Positions 44,151 to 52,998 of a stretch of DNA of 64,000 nucleotides are shown here, piece by piece. The position numbers and the translations under genes were made by a program. Position 1 is the first letter of the stretch. Each line of letters starts with the position of its first letter. This DNA comes from Rummeliibacillus sp044763875 (GTDB lineage Bacteria; Bacillota; Bacilli; Bacillales_A; Planococcaceae), in NCBI RefSeq assembly GCF_044763875.1, contig NZ_JBIWGZ010000009.1:62001-126000 (forward strand), written 5' to 3'. The notes under the pieces are model-generated. The model was not told where the DNA came from, did not search any database, and saw only the letters and a program-made list of their open reading frames with translations.

Positions 44151-45113
44151 TTAAACTAGTTCTAGGGTTAGATCTTTCTTTTTCTTCCTCTTCTCCACAT
44201 ACATTTTGTTATCCGCTTCAATAAATAGCTGCTTCATTTTTGAAATGGATGAGCTACTATAAGCATACCCCTTCGACATTTTTATATAAAATGTATGATT
44301 ACTGCTATTGAAAAGATCAATTTCATTTTGTAAATTGGCCAAAAACACTTCAATCTGCGATGGATTCGTATCAATTAAAATAATTGCAAATTCATCCCCA
44401 CCTATTCGTGCAACAATTTCCTTCTCACTAGAGATTTTGTATAGTAACTTAGCGGCTTCTTGTATTAATACATCTCCCATTTTATGCCCAAATTGATCAT
44501 TTATAAATTTAAGCTCATCCAAATCACATATAACAATAGCAACTGGAACATTACTTTCATTATCGTAATAATAAAATTTTGTTTCAAAGTATTCACGGTT
44601 ATAGATATTGGTTAATGCATCATGGGAAACTTTATATTCCAACTTTTTCTGCAGTTCAACTTTTTCATTTATATTTCTATAAATCCCTTGAACAGCAACA
44701 ACTTCACTATTTTCATAAATCGGTGTTGCATATTCCTCAAACCAAATGTATTTGCCGTCATACCTTTTCAATCTAAGAATAATCGGCTTACTATAATCAA
44801 GATTCCCTGTTGTTTTCTTTAATAAGGTCTCATAATCATCTGGATGGACAATCTCATAGATTTTATCTGAACAATGCAAATGTTCCTTTAAAGAATTAGG
44901 TCCAAGTATATTATCAATGACAGGACTCAAATAACGATATTTTAATTTCGGCTTAGTGTCACAATAATACAGAATATCTTTTGCATTCTCTACAACTTGT
45001 ATCATGGGAGTTAAATGTTTCATTTGTTGCTGTAATTTTAATCGCATCGAGTTTAACTTAAGGCATACTATGAAGATCCCTACTAGAAGTACTACAGCTA
45101 ATATCCACATCAT
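44151..45113 (-). CDS. Membrane diguanylate cyclase with PAS domain
   Basis: A 320-residue c-di-GMP synthase. One N-terminal membrane helix (about residues 2-22) is followed by a PAS domain (about 40-150) with PAC-type end AVQGIYRNINEKVELQKKLE. The GGDEF domain (about 155-315) has VSHDALTNIYNREYFE, the metal-binding Asp in VICDLDELKFINDQFGHKMGD and an intact active loop RIGGDEFAIIL near 240. There is no obvious RxxD inhibitory site. AAAGGG precedes tandem ATGs at 45113 and 45110. It probably links an internal redox or ligand signal to biofilm or motility control. Confidence 0.92.
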   Translation of the reverse strand: MMWILAVVLLVGIFIVCLKLNSMRLKLQQQMKHLTPMIQVVENAKDILYYCDTKPKLKYRYLSPVIDNILGPNSLKEHLHCSDKIYEIVHPDDYETLLKKTTGNLDYSKPIILRLKRYDGKYIWFEEYATPIYENSEVVAVQGIYRNINEKVELQKKLEYKVSHDALTNIYNREYFETKFYYYDNESNVPVAIVICDLDELKFINDQFGHKMGDVLIQEAAKLLYKISSEKEIVARIGGDEFAIILIDTNPSQIEVFLANLQNEIDLFNSSNHTFYIKMSKGYAYSSSSISKMKQLFIEADNKMYVEKRKKKKDLTLELV

Positions 45114-45394
45114 CAAAACCCTTTCTTTTCCTTCTATAAATTTACACATTATCCTTTTATTAATTTATATAATTATACATTAGATTACTATTTTACATAA
45201 AAAATATAGCTCTCTCAGTAATTCAATGCTTCAATGCAAAAAAGTACTATTATATTGCGAACAGTCTCCTTAATTCGACAAAATTCTCTGGTATGATTAC
45301 AGTAATTCCAGTTATGCTATATGGGCTTTTTGCTGAAATTCAGAATGCCTATACATCTTCCGTCCATTAAGATATATTAAAATTAGGTGATGAT

Positions 45395-46159
45395 ATGAAA
45401 ACAAACATTTACTTAGATAATAAAAAGTACATTGCGGGTATTACTCTAAGGGATGAAATCGAACGTGAAAAAGGAAATATGGCACTACATACTTGTGTCA
45501 ACCCCGATGATGTATTGGAAAACCGTAAAAGATTAGCCATTTCCCTCGGTTGTGATCTAGATCATTTTGTTTGCGCCAATCAAACTCATAGCGCAAATGT
45601 CTATAAGGTAACGTGTGCTGATAAAGGCAGGGGTGCTGAAAGTAAAGATACTGCTATTCCGAATACAGATGCCCTGTACACTTTTGAGCCAAATCTATTA
45701 TTATGCTCTTTTACAGCCGACTGTGTACCCGTCACTTTTTACCATGAAGAGAATGGACTCATTGGTGTTATTCATTCTGGATGGCAAGGAACAGTCAAAG
45801 AAATTTCTTTGAAAACATTTGAACATCTAAAACAAGTTGAGCATTGTAATCCGAGTGATTTCCATATTCATATTGGCACGGCTCTAAGTCAGAAGAAATT
45901 TGAAGTGGATGAAGATGTATATGAAAAGTTCAAAAACCTTGGTTACGCAGATGACTTTATGTATTACAATGATCAAACAAATAAGTATCATATCGACAAT
46001 CAACAAACTGTTAAAAAACAATGCGAACTAGCAGGAATTCCTTCTGATCAGATTACGATAGACTCTACTTGCACATTTTTAAACCCAAAAGGATTTTCTT
46101 ATCGCCAAGACAAACGAGCCGGAAGACATTTAAGTTTTATTATGAAAATGGGCAACTAA
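45395..46159 (+). CDS. pgeF: Peptidoglycan editing factor PgeF / YlmD-type multicopper polyphenol oxidase family
   Basis: A 254-residue DUF152 protein. It has the metal/nucleoside-site motifs QTHSANVYKV near residue 63, LLLCSFTADCVPVTF near 104 (Cys) and VIHSGWQGT near 126 (His). Members cleave or phosphorolyse purine nucleosides and, in Escherichia coli, remove wrongly incorporated peptidoglycan residues. Bacillus YlmD is in the division cluster, but this copy stands alone, so it is probably a second paralogue. GTGATG-type spacing fits the ATG at 45395. Confidence 0.88.
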   Translation: MKTNIYLDNKKYIAGITLRDEIEREKGNMALHTCVNPDDVLENRKRLAISLGCDLDHFVCANQTHSANVYKVTCADKGRGAESKDTAIPNTDALYTFEPNLLLCSFTADCVPVTFYHEENGLIGVIHSGWQGTVKEISLKTFEHLKQVEHCNPSDFHIHIGTALSQKKFEVDEDVYEKFKNLGYADDFMYYNDQTNKYHIDNQQTVKKQCELAGIPSDQITIDSTCTFLNPKGFSYRQDKRAGRHLSFIMKMGN

Positions 46160-46178
46160 CTACATGAAAATAAAATTG

Positions 46179-46212
46179 AAAGCATATCATTCATACATTG
46201 ATATGCTTTTTT
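46179..46212 (+). terminator. Terminator of pgeF
   Basis: AAAGCATATCA (46179-46189) pairs perfectly with TGATATGCTTT (46199-46209), followed by TTTTTT. Confidence 0.9.
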
Positions 46213-46427
46213 ATTTTCTGTCTTTTAATTGTGGAGACTCAATTACTAATAATTTCGCTTAGTTCTACAATTCAAAATGCGTCTCAAAATGCGAAAATAA
46301 GTAAAATTAGGTTTTAGTACCTTGCAATGTATAATACTGGATGTTATATTATAGCCAACAGGTATTATTTAAAGTGTTGTACTATACAATAAACAGTAGT
46401 GAATTAATTGAATGAGGTGATTCAGTT

Positions 46428-46751
46428 GTGAATGTTCAATTTAAAAAAGGTGTATTAGAGCTTTGTGTACTCGTGCTTTTAGATAAGCAAGATCGTTATG
46501 GATATGAATTAGTACAAAAAATTTCTGACCAAATTGAGATTTCAGAAGGGTCCGTTTATCCTCTTTTAAGACGGTTAACGAAAGAAGAATACTTTACAAC
46601 CTACTTACAAGAATCATCAGAGGGACCTTCTAGGAAGTACTACAGATTAACAGACAAAGGAAGAGAATATCTTCATGAGCTTATCAACGATTGGGAAAAA
46701 TTCGCAAAAGGTGTCAATCAATTAATAAAAGAAGGTGAGAATTTTGACTAA
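46428..46751 (+). CDS. PadR-family transcriptional regulator
   Basis: A 107-residue winged-helix regulator: KGVLELCVLVLLDKQDRYGY at the start, then SEGSVYPLLRRLTKEEYFTT and GPSRKYYRLTDKGREYL. GTG 46428 has GAGGTG 8 nt upstream. It is the first gene of the PadR-DUF1700-DUF4097 operon, a common Firmicutes arrangement in envelope-stress control. An imperfect TATAATA-N10-TATTATA palindrome at 46331-46354 is a candidate operator. Confidence 0.92.
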   Translation: MNVQFKKGVLELCVLVLLDKQDRYGYELVQKISDQIEISEGSVYPLLRRLTKEEYFTTYLQESSEGPSRKYYRLTDKGREYLHELINDWEKFAKGVNQLIKEGENFD

Positions 46752-47295
46752 AGAACAATTTCTAAAAAATTTAAATTTAGCTTTAGAAGGACTATCATCA
46801 GTTGAACGCCAAGATATTTTAGAGGATTATGAAGAACATTTTGCAATTGGATTAGAAGAAGGAAAAACAGAAGAACAAATTGCTTCATCTCTAGGCACAC
46901 CCCACCATATTGCCAAGGAGCTACTTGCAAATTATCACCTTGAAAAAGTTGAAACAACCAATACAACAGGGAATATTTTTCGTGCTGTTTGGGCTGCTAT
47001 TGGATTGGGATTTTTTAATTTAGTCATAGTCCTTGGCCCATTTATAGGGTTATTAGGCGTAGTTTTTGCTGGTTGGGTAGCAGGGGTATCCTTTATCGTC
47101 TCACCATTACTTGTATTAGTGAATACTGTCAATGGGACCTTTGAAATTTTTGACTTATTTGCATCCATTGGGCTTTGCGGACTTGGATTATTTATTATAC
47201 TGGGCATGTTTTTTGTCACAAAGTGGCTTACTAAGGGATTTGTAAAGTATTTGAAATTTAATGTATCTCTTGTGAAAGGTGGTTTAAAAGCATGA
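46744..47295 (+). CDS. DUF1700 (HAAS) membrane protein
   Basis: A 183-residue protein. The HAAS signalling domain (about residues 1-70) has MTKEQFLKNLNLALEGLSSV and DYEEHFAIGLEEGKTEEQIA, followed by three hydrophobic helices (about 80-165). The TTG at 46744 begins the family sequence exactly and overlaps the padR stop by 8 bp, so translation is coupled. It is predicted to modulate the adjacent regulator or DUF4097 partner at the membrane. Confidence 0.9.
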   Translation: MTKEQFLKNLNLALEGLSSVERQDILEDYEEHFAIGLEEGKTEEQIASSLGTPHHIAKELLANYHLEKVETTNTTGNIFRAVWAAIGLGFFNLVIVLGPFIGLLGVVFAGWVAGVSFIVSPLLVLVNTVNGTFEIFDLFASIGLCGLGLFIILGMFFVTKWLTKGFVKYLKFNVSLVKGGLKA

Positions 47296-48098
47296 GTAAG
47301 ATGATTTTAAAAATCTCAATTATTGCACTCGTCCTTCTATTAATTGGAGTAGTCGGTGGAATTCTAACATTCCGCTCCAGCAATGAAGTGGTTTCAGTTG
47401 CAAAAACAAAGGAAATTACTAATCCAGATATTAAGGCATTAGATGTTCAAATTGAAAATGCAAGTGTAGAAGTAATCCCTACAAAGGGTAATACCATTAA
47501 GATAGAACTAAAAGGTAAGAAAGCATCTTCCTCTAAACAAGAACTATCGACTACAGTTAACGGCGAAACACTTTCGGTTACATTAAAGGATCGTCAGTTT
47601 AAATTCTTTACTCTAAACGTTATGGAAATACCTCTATCATTAAAAGTATATGTTCCAGAAAAGTCATACAAATCGATAAAAATAGAGTGTGATAACGGAA
47701 AAATAAAAGTAACGGATCTACAAGTAAATGATGTTTATACAAAGACAGACAACGGCCTTATTACTTTAGAAAATATAAAATCGACTAAGACGAGTGTGAA
47801 CTCAGATAATGGCATGATTGTTCTAAAAAATGTAGAAGGAAAACTTACTGGGGAAACAAACAATGGGAAAATCACTTTAAAAACCAAAAGTTTAGATCGC
47901 CCTATTCAATTAGATTCCGACAATGGAATTATTACCGTTCAAACCGAAACAGAACCGACAAATGTAACATTTGATGTTCATGTAGACAACGGTACTATCA
48001 ATATCCTTGATAAATACAGGAATGCTGCTGTTATTGGTAAGGGAGAAAATTTAATCAAGCTAACTACGAATAATGGACGGATTACAATAACGAAGTAA
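47292..48098 (+). CDS. DUF4097 family beta-strand repeat protein
   Basis: A 268-residue protein with an N-terminal membrane helix (about residues 4-26) and an extracytoplasmic beta-helix of repeated strands: IECDNGKIKVTDLQ, TKTDNGLITLENI, VNSDNGMIVLKNV, GETNNGKITLKT, LDSDNGIITVQT and VDNGTINI. The DNG turn recurs about every 18-22 residues. Its ATGA start overlaps the stop of the DUF1700 gene. The PadR/DUF1700/DUF4097 trio suggests envelope sensing; its exact role is unknown. Confidence 0.92.
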   Translation: MSKMILKISIIALVLLLIGVVGGILTFRSSNEVVSVAKTKEITNPDIKALDVQIENASVEVIPTKGNTIKIELKGKKASSSKQELSTTVNGETLSVTLKDRQFKFFTLNVMEIPLSLKVYVPEKSYKSIKIECDNGKIKVTDLQVNDVYTKTDNGLITLENIKSTKTSVNSDNGMIVLKNVEGKLTGETNNGKITLKTKSLDRPIQLDSDNGIITVQTETEPTNVTFDVHVDNGTINILDKYRNAAVIGKGENLIKLTTNNGRITITK

Positions 48099-48184
48099 AT
48101 GGCTAGACCAGCCTTGTTTGCAAATTGAAATTCACCATCTGAACAGAAGAAAATATTGGATGCTATTGGAGCAGCTAAGAACAT

Positions 48185-48218
48185 AAAGCACATCCGTTTT
48201 TATACGATGTGCTTTTTT
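48185..48218 (+). terminator. Terminator of the PadR/DUF1700/DUF4097 operon
   Basis: AAAGCACATC (48185-48194) pairs with GATGTGCTTT (48206-48215), followed by TTT. The DNA between the operon and the hairpin encodes a short gene-like stretch (EQKKILDAIGAAKNIKHI) without a start. From 48219 to 48483 the DNA is AT-rich with nothing recognised beyond promoter-like sequence. Confidence 0.8.
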
Positions 48219-48483
48219 CAATTCCCCACATCCCCCTAACTAATCTCACCCCCACAATTATTAACACCTAAAAATAATCGTTAATTTGTAAAAATTAATG
48301 AATAAAGTTACTTTTTGATAATTTTATGATAACTAAAATATCGATATCGTCATTTTATGATATATTTGACATAGTAAATTTGGTAAATAGATCAATTTAA
48401 ACATTTTATAGTACTCATTACACGTTTTTATTATTCACTATAATATTTCCAAATTAATGTACGAAGGGAAGGAGGATATTATT

Positions 48484-48792
48484 ATGAAAGTCACATTAAA
48501 AAATGATTCTGGTTTAACTAAAGAAGTAAAAATCGGTTTTAGTTGGACAACGTTTTTCTTTGGATTCATCCCTGCTTTGTTCCGTGGCGATTTAAAGTGG
48601 GCTGCAATCATGTTCATTTTAGCAGCAGTTGCCGGCGTAATTACAGCAGGATTTGGAGCTTGGATACCAGGTCTAGTTTTTTCTTTTATATACAATAAAT
48701 TGTACATAAAAGACTTGATTGAAAAAGGCTACGGTCCTATCGATGATGAAGATAAATCTATACTACAACAAAACCAGATTTTATCTAAATAG
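48484..48792 (+). CDS. Small membrane protein, DUF2628-like
   Basis: A 102-residue protein with two to three hydrophobic segments: FSWTTFFFGFIPALFRGDLK near residues 20-39, then AAIMFILAAVAGVITAGFGA and PGLVFSFIYNKLYIKDL. The FSWTTFFFGFIPALFRGD block recalls DUF2628/TM2-like small membrane proteins. The C-terminus is charged and cytoplasmic. AAGGAGG is 6-8 nt before the ATG at 48484, so the longer frame from 48457 is rejected. The function is unknown. Confidence 0.82.
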   Translation: MKVTLKNDSGLTKEVKIGFSWTTFFFGFIPALFRGDLKWAAIMFILAAVAGVITAGFGAWIPGLVFSFIYNKLYIKDLIEKGYGPIDDEDKSILQQNQILSK

Positions 48793-48980
48793 TAATAGCT
48801 TGGGTATTTTACTAAATACATATCTATTTAATAATTATGCAATTTTGTAGATTTAGGAGCCTCCTATTTAATCATAGATCATGGGGAAATGTATTAATTG
48901 CTATTTTAATCTTATCCATATTATCTGATGTGACAACACCAAAGGGATCAATCCAAATTAATGAAATAAGCTCTATCTCA

Positions 48981-49020
48981 AAAAAGACAGAGTCACTTCA
49001 CTTAGTGACTCTGTCTTTTT
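48981..49020. terminator. Strong bidirectional terminator
   Basis: AAAAAGACAGAGTCACT (48981-48997) pairs perfectly over 17 bp with its complement at 49004-49020, with a 6-nt loop. It separates the plus-strand small membrane-protein gene from the minus-strand ATP-grasp operon. Confidence 0.92.
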
Positions 49021-49098
49021 AAAACATCCAAAAACCTATATACGATTTGAAAAAACCAATTTTCTATTTTGAAAGGATTGTATGTAAAATCTACATAT

Positions 49099-50322
49099 CT
49101 ATCCCTCTCCTTTTAAGAGTCCTATAGGCAAGTAATAAGAGAGATTATTGGTAATCATACCTCCAACTCTATAACCAAATGCTGCAGATTTTCCATTAAG
49201 CAGAAAGCTTCCTAGTAGAAGCTTTCCTTCCTGTTTCCCTTTTTCGCTATTAAACGTTATTGTGGGATGCTCGACGAATTGTTGATAAACAGGGATGTAT
49301 TCCGAATAAGAATTTTGAACATCCGCGTGGATTAACTGGCCATCTTTATTAAATATTTCTACCGTGTCTCCTTCTCTTCCAAATGCAGGTTTTTTCACAA
49401 AGGAAAGACGCTTTTGTAAAAAATAATCCGGTTCAAGATAAGTCGGAAGAAAATACTCCTCAATCCACATATGTTCTTCTTCTGTAAAGAAAGTATGATG
49501 TTCTTTATGCAATCCCCAAATTACCGCCTGAACTACTTTATTTTGTAGTAAAAAGGATGAAGGGGGATTAATGATCGACAGTTTTTTCTCCTCCACAAGT
49601 TCTATCAACCATAAACCAATTGGGCTTCCTTCCTCATCTTCATCCATTATCAAACTTTCAATCGGAAATGTTTGCCGATAAAGGATATCAATTTTGATAC
49701 CCTCCTCATCAAAAAGCCCCACACCTTTTTGGATTTGAAGCTTATGGAGAGGAGTAAATTTAGATGGCGGCACAGCATTTTGAAGATACTGTACGGTCTC
49801 ACGATCCTCAACGTTGTCCTCGTGAGCAGTAAAAACAATATGAGGGGATTCCTTATCTGTGCTTTGGTATATGCTGTCACGGACCGCTTTTCGTAAAAAT
49901 CGTTCCATGTGCTCATTTGGATTTTCCACGCCAAATTCTTGGCATACCAATCTATTTATATCAAATAACTCTTTAATAAATGTTGGCGTATCGGCATTGA
50001 TTTCAATACATTTATAACTATCTCCATATGGGATAAGGTCAAGTCGTGAGATAACACTCTCGGCTGGAAGTGTTTTTAGTCTTATAAATGAAAGTGTGTC
50101 CTTTGGGAACCCCATTTCAAGAAGAATTTCATCGGGCACTTTTCGAAGTAAGGAACCTATTTTAAAAAATATAGAGCCAATACGTTCACTAATAAGGCGG
50201 ATTTGAGCAACATCCTCTTGGTTTAAAAGCTTTATATCATAAAGTGCATATTCCTCACCATAAAGATCTGCCCAAAATCCTTCCATTTTTCCGTATAACT
50301 GCTTTCGTTTCGTATGATACAT
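49099..50322 (-). CDS. Glutathionylspermidine synthase-like ATP-grasp ligase (YjfC/YgiC family)
   Basis: A 407-residue ATP-grasp enzyme of the GSP_synth family, related to the synthetase half of glutathionylspermidine synthase. Typical blocks are GDSYKCIEINADTPTFIKEL near residue 100-120, the ATP-binding FVKKPAFGREGDTVEIF near 318 and the C-terminal SYYLPIGLL. The fold forms an amide bond between a carboxylate and an amine with ATP. It is the last gene of a four-gene operon: lipoprotein, DUF350, unknown, ligase. The same families occur together in enterobacterial yjfKLMC and ygiBC. The substrate could be a protein tail or a polyamine. Confidence 0.85.
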   Translation of the reverse strand: MYHTKRKQLYGKMEGFWADLYGEEYALYDIKLLNQEDVAQIRLISERIGSIFFKIGSLLRKVPDEILLEMGFPKDTLSFIRLKTLPAESVISRLDLIPYGDSYKCIEINADTPTFIKELFDINRLVCQEFGVENPNEHMERFLRKAVRDSIYQSTDKESPHIVFTAHEDNVEDRETVQYLQNAVPPSKFTPLHKLQIQKGVGLFDEEGIKIDILYRQTFPIESLIMDEDEEGSPIGLWLIELVEEKKLSIINPPSSFLLQNKVVQAVIWGLHKEHHTFFTEEEHMWIEEYFLPTYLEPDYFLQKRLSFVKKPAFGREGDTVEIFNKDGQLIHADVQNSYSEYIPVYQQFVEHPTITFNSEKGKQEGKLLLGSFLLNGKSAAFGYRVGGMITNNLSYYLPIGLLKGEG

Positions 50323-50330
50323 ATGTACAC

Positions 50331-50786
50331 TCAGTCCTGTTCTAAATCCTTGACGTAAATCACATATACGCCCCGATCTTCATCAATCTCTGTAGAGGTT
50401 ACAAGCTTCTGCCCGATTCCTGGAATATCAACAACATCCTTTAATAGAAAACGCAGAACATCAAAGTGGGAAATACTTGAAATTCGAGAAAACAGTCGGA
50501 AATTTTCTCGCTCATGAGGGCTACGAAATTCAATATGTATACCTTCGCCACGAAAGCTTTTTTCATCTTCCCCTGGCAGATTCCTTCCTATTTCTTTAAT
50601 CACCAAAATGTCATTTTCCCCATCCATCTCATTTGAAGTGAGCTCGTATTGGGTTCCTCTTATTATGAAATATGTACATAGCTGTCTTGCGTAAAATTCA
50701 TCTATTCCAACATTTGGAATGTCATATTCATAGAACGGCTCATAGTAATCATTGCCTTTATCAATATAATACGTTAATTGTTTCAA
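50331..50786 (-). CDS. Unknown protein of the ATP-grasp operon
   Basis: A 151-residue acidic, mostly beta protein without a signal peptide: DIPNVGIDEFYARQLCTYFI near residue 27, then RGTQYELTSNEMDGEND, GIHIEFRSPHERENFRLF and RGVYVIYVKDLEQD. It sits between DUF350 and the ATP-grasp ligase, the place held by YjfK (DUF2491) in Escherichia coli, but I see no firm match. GAGGCGGGG sets the start at the TTG at 50786; an earlier TTG at 50804 directly follows the DUF350 stop. Confidence 0.7.
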   Translation of the reverse strand: MKQLTYYIDKGNDYYEPFYEYDIPNVGIDEFYARQLCTYFIIRGTQYELTSNEMDGENDILVIKEIGRNLPGEDEKSFRGEGIHIEFRSPHERENFRLFSRISSISHFDVLRFLLKDVVDIPGIGQKLVTSTEIDEDRGVYVIYVKDLEQD

Positions 50787-50804
50787 TATACTTCCCCGCC
50801 TCAA

Positions 50805-51203
50805 TTAGTAAGATAGACATTTTGCTAAAATCCAACCAACTGCTAACGATAACGATAATAACATCGTACCTACTGCTCGATTATCCTCTTCGATTGCTTG
50901 ATGAATACTAAAGCGAATCGTGATGGCTTCTGCTAGTACAAACACAATAATTTGGGATATAATCCCAATTACTCCCCAAATGGCCATATCCACCAGTGAT
51001 ACCGAATATTCAGCAGCGGCTCCTAAAACAATAGCTAGGCCAAAGATCTTCCCACCGAGTGACATTGCCGCTGTTACATTTCTCTCAGCAATCAACTGAA
51101 ATTCTTTTAACTTTGGCGTGCTAATTGCAAATAGTGCAACTCCCACAAGAAGCAGAAGCAAGGCTACTCCTAAATAAGATAAAAAATTGATATATAAATT
51201 CAC
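50805..51203 (-). CDS. DUF350 membrane protein (YjfL-like)
   Basis: A 132-residue protein with four predicted helices: INFLSYLGVALLLLLVGVAL, MSLGGKIFGLAIVLGAAAEY, VDMAIWGVIGIISQIIVFVL and a last helix with LLSLSLAVGWILAKCL. The duplicated two-helix pattern and the GKIFGLAIVLGAA block are typical of DUF350/YjfL. AAGGAGG touches the ATG at 51209 but is 6 nt from the GTG at 51203, so the latter is preferred. It follows the lipoprotein gene by about 30 bp and may hold the ligase system at the membrane. Confidence 0.82.
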   Translation of the reverse strand: MNLYINFLSYLGVALLLLLVGVALFAISTPKLKEFQLIAERNVTAAMSLGGKIFGLAIVLGAAAEYSVSLVDMAIWGVIGIISQIIVFVLAEAITIRFSIHQAIEEDNRAVGTMLLSLSLAVGWILAKCLSY

Positions 51204-51236
51204 ATTCATCCTCCTTTTTTGCTTAAAACAATTATT

Positions 51237-51581
51237 TTATCCACCGAAGCTTTTAAACCCACTACCAAATCCAGAACTCGCCTTAATTCCTTCTTTAAAT
51301 GAAGAGCTTTTCTTATAACTTTTATAACCACTGCTTTTTAATAGTGAATTTTTATTGTTATAATAATGGCCGCCATAGTAATAATGGCCATTGTGACTTG
51401 AACTGCTGTCATCACATACCCAGACACCTTTATTGTCGTCCCATTCCCATTCATCACAATTTTTATCAGTAGGTTTTGGAGGGAGATTAGCGCTATTTGA
51501 ACCGCATCCAACAAGACCAAGTGAAAGTGCAGTCGTTGTAATGCCTATCATAATTTTTTGAGTTTTCCCCACTATTTTCAC
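51237..51581 (-). CDS. Small Tyr/Gly/Ser-rich lipoprotein (YgiB/YjfM-like)
   Basis: A 114-residue exported lipoprotein. The lipobox is LGLVGC (Cys near residue 26). A Cys- and Trp-rich segment follows, DKNCDEWEWDDNKGVWVCDD, then a low-complexity His/Tyr/Gly/Ser tail ending SSGFGSGFKSFGG. In the yjf/ygi systems the small YgiB/YjfM partner (DUF1190) also has a glycine/serine-rich end and is the proposed ligase substrate. GTG 51581 and GTG 51572 are both possible starts; GAGG is better spaced for the latter. Confidence 0.7.
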   Translation of the reverse strand: MKIVGKTQKIMIGITTTALSLGLVGCGSNSANLPPKPTDKNCDEWEWDDNKGVWVCDDSSSSHNGHYYYGGHYYNNKNSLLKSSGYKSYKKSSSFKEGIKASSGFGSGFKSFGG

Positions 51582-51589
51582 CCTCTTCC

Positions 51590-51756
51590 TTTTTACAATA
51601 TACTTTACGAACGGATTTCAAAAAAAGATTCAAAAATATAAAAAGAGGCTGTTTCGTAAACTCTATAGATCATGTCCTTTCGGCCATATCTGCAGTTGTT
51701 CAAACTAAACTGTTCATCTGGATATAACATGAGGGGGAGGATCCATTTTGTCCACA
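51590..51756. other. Promoter region of the ATP-grasp operon
   Basis: AT-rich DNA holding the operon promoter. AGGCTGTTTCGTAAAC at about 51650 resembles a transposon-end relic but has no partner. Nothing else was recognised. Confidence 0.3.
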
Positions 51757-51794
51757 AAAAAGGATATCCCTAACGCAGTATTTTGGGATACCCT
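51757..51794 (-). terminator. Terminator of the nitroreductase/ABM operon
   Basis: GGATATCCC (51764-51772) pairs imperfectly with GGGATACC (51787-51794), followed on the minus strand by seven T. It is 32 bp past the ABM stop. Confidence 0.75.
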
Positions 51795-51825
51795 CTCTTT
51801 TTTCATTATATTTAAGATATGCAGT

Positions 51826-52122
51826 CTAGAATTTTAATGGTTTCCCCTCAAATGCTTTAACATCTAATGGCGCAGTCAAAAAGTCTTTTGCTTTTGCTAC
51901 AAAGCTAGTGAAGTGTTCACTTGAATTATGGCTAGCAACAGATTGCATATCTTGCCAAATTTCCAACATCGTAAATACGTTCTCATTTTCTACATCTTTC
52001 TGAAGATGATATGAAACATTTCCGTTCTCTTCTCTTGAAGTAGCAATAAGCGGTTGAATTTCCTTCAAAAACATGTCCTGCTTTTTTTGGTTAATATGGA
52101 ATGTAGCATGAATAATAATCAT
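51826..52122 (-). CDS. Antibiotic biosynthesis monooxygenase (ABM) domain protein
   Basis: A 98-residue single-domain ferredoxin-like protein: MIIIHATFHINQKKQDMFLK, NGNVSYHLQKDVENENVF and MLEIWQDMQSVASHNSSEHF are the usual ABM blocks. Relatives oxidise quinones or aldehydes or only bind them. It lies 32 bp after a nitroreductase gene and is probably cotranscribed, suggesting joint handling of quinones or electrophiles under the divergent TetR-type regulator. Confidence 0.9.
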   Translation of the reverse strand: MIIIHATFHINQKKQDMFLKEIQPLIATSREENGNVSYHLQKDVENENVFTMLEIWQDMQSVASHNSSEHFTSFVAKAKDFLTAPLDVKAFEGKPLKF

Positions 52123-52154
52123 CTTACTTCAATTCTTTCTTGTTTATATTGTTA

Positions 52155-52793
52155 TTATTTCCATTGTGTGACTTGTTCAATTGGTAGACGTATAGTTGAA
52201 TGACCATTGTCTATTGCTTTACCAATAGAGATTAACATAACAGGGACATAACGGTCTTTATCTAGTTCAAAAGCTTCCGCAATTTTATCTTTTTCATAGC
52301 CACCGATTGGATTCGTATCGTATCCATAAGCACGTGCAGCAAGCATTAACTGCATAGATACAAGGCCTCCATCCACTAAAACAACATCTTCCATATCTTC
52401 AAGTGAAATTGCTTCAAAATAGCCAGCAAAAGATGCCTGAATTTGTTCTTTTACTTCTAAAGGCATAAATCCTTTCTCTACAGCAGCACCATAGATGTCT
52501 TCGAATTTCTCATAATTATTCACATCACCAAAAACAGCAATTACTGCTGATGATGTTTCAACCTGTGTCTGATTGAAACGAGCCAATGGCGCAAGTTTTG
52601 CTTTTGCTTCAGGGCTTTCAATGACAAGAAAGCGCCATGGTTGCATGTTAACAGATGAAGGAGCAAGCGTTGCCAATGATAGAATATCTGTCATCTCTTC
52701 ACGGCTAATTTTTACGGATTTATCATAATTTTTGATGGAACGGCGCCCTGTTACAATTTTATTAAAATCATTCGTTACTTGTGCTGTAGTCAT
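52155..52793 (-). CDS. Nitroreductase family protein (FMN-dependent)
   Basis: A 212-residue NAD(P)H nitroreductase. Hallmarks are the FMN-binding TGRRSIKNYDKSVKISREEM near residue 15, LATLAPSSVNMQPWRFLVIE near 40-60 and AARAYGYDTNPIGGYEKDKI near 150. The enzymes reduce nitro compounds, quinones or flavins. It is divergent from a TetR gene 205 bp away, with an inverted repeat in between. Confidence 0.92.
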   Translation of the reverse strand: MTTAQVTNDFNKIVTGRRSIKNYDKSVKISREEMTDILSLATLAPSSVNMQPWRFLVIESPEAKAKLAPLARFNQTQVETSSAVIAVFGDVNNYEKFEDIYGAAVEKGFMPLEVKEQIQASFAGYFEAISLEDMEDVVLVDGGLVSMQLMLAARAYGYDTNPIGGYEKDKIAEAFELDKDRYVPVMLISIGKAIDNGHSTIRLPIEQVTQWK

Positions 52794-52847
52794 GGTAGTC
52801 TTATCCCCTTTTCATATTAGGTTCTTACATAAATTTATTTTATTCAC

Positions 52848-52877
52848 TTTAGACTGTTTCTTTATAAAGTGTCTAAA
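52848..52877. promoter_or_regulatory. Candidate TetR operator
   Basis: TTTAGAC (52848-52854) and GTCTAAA (52871-52877) form an inverted pair around a CTTTATAAAG palindrome (52860-52869). It lies between the divergent nitroreductase and tetR genes. The centres of the two palindromes differ by 2 bp, so exact geometry is uncertain. Confidence 0.5.
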
Positions 52878-52998
52878 ATAAAACTATGTATACCTTACTT
52901 CACTTTCTTTCAGTTGTAAACTGAAAAGAGTTGGAATATCAAAGTATGAATTAACAACATGGCATTATGATATAATTTTTGGATAAGGGAGTGGTACT

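Noticed and set aside
48837..49022. A 61-residue plus-strand frame after the DUF2628-like gene
   Set aside because: It runs through the strong terminator at 48981-49020 and has no ribosome-binding site.
51640..51670. AGGCTGTTTCGTAAAC as an insertion-sequence end
   Set aside because: No inverted partner, target duplication or transposase fragment was found.
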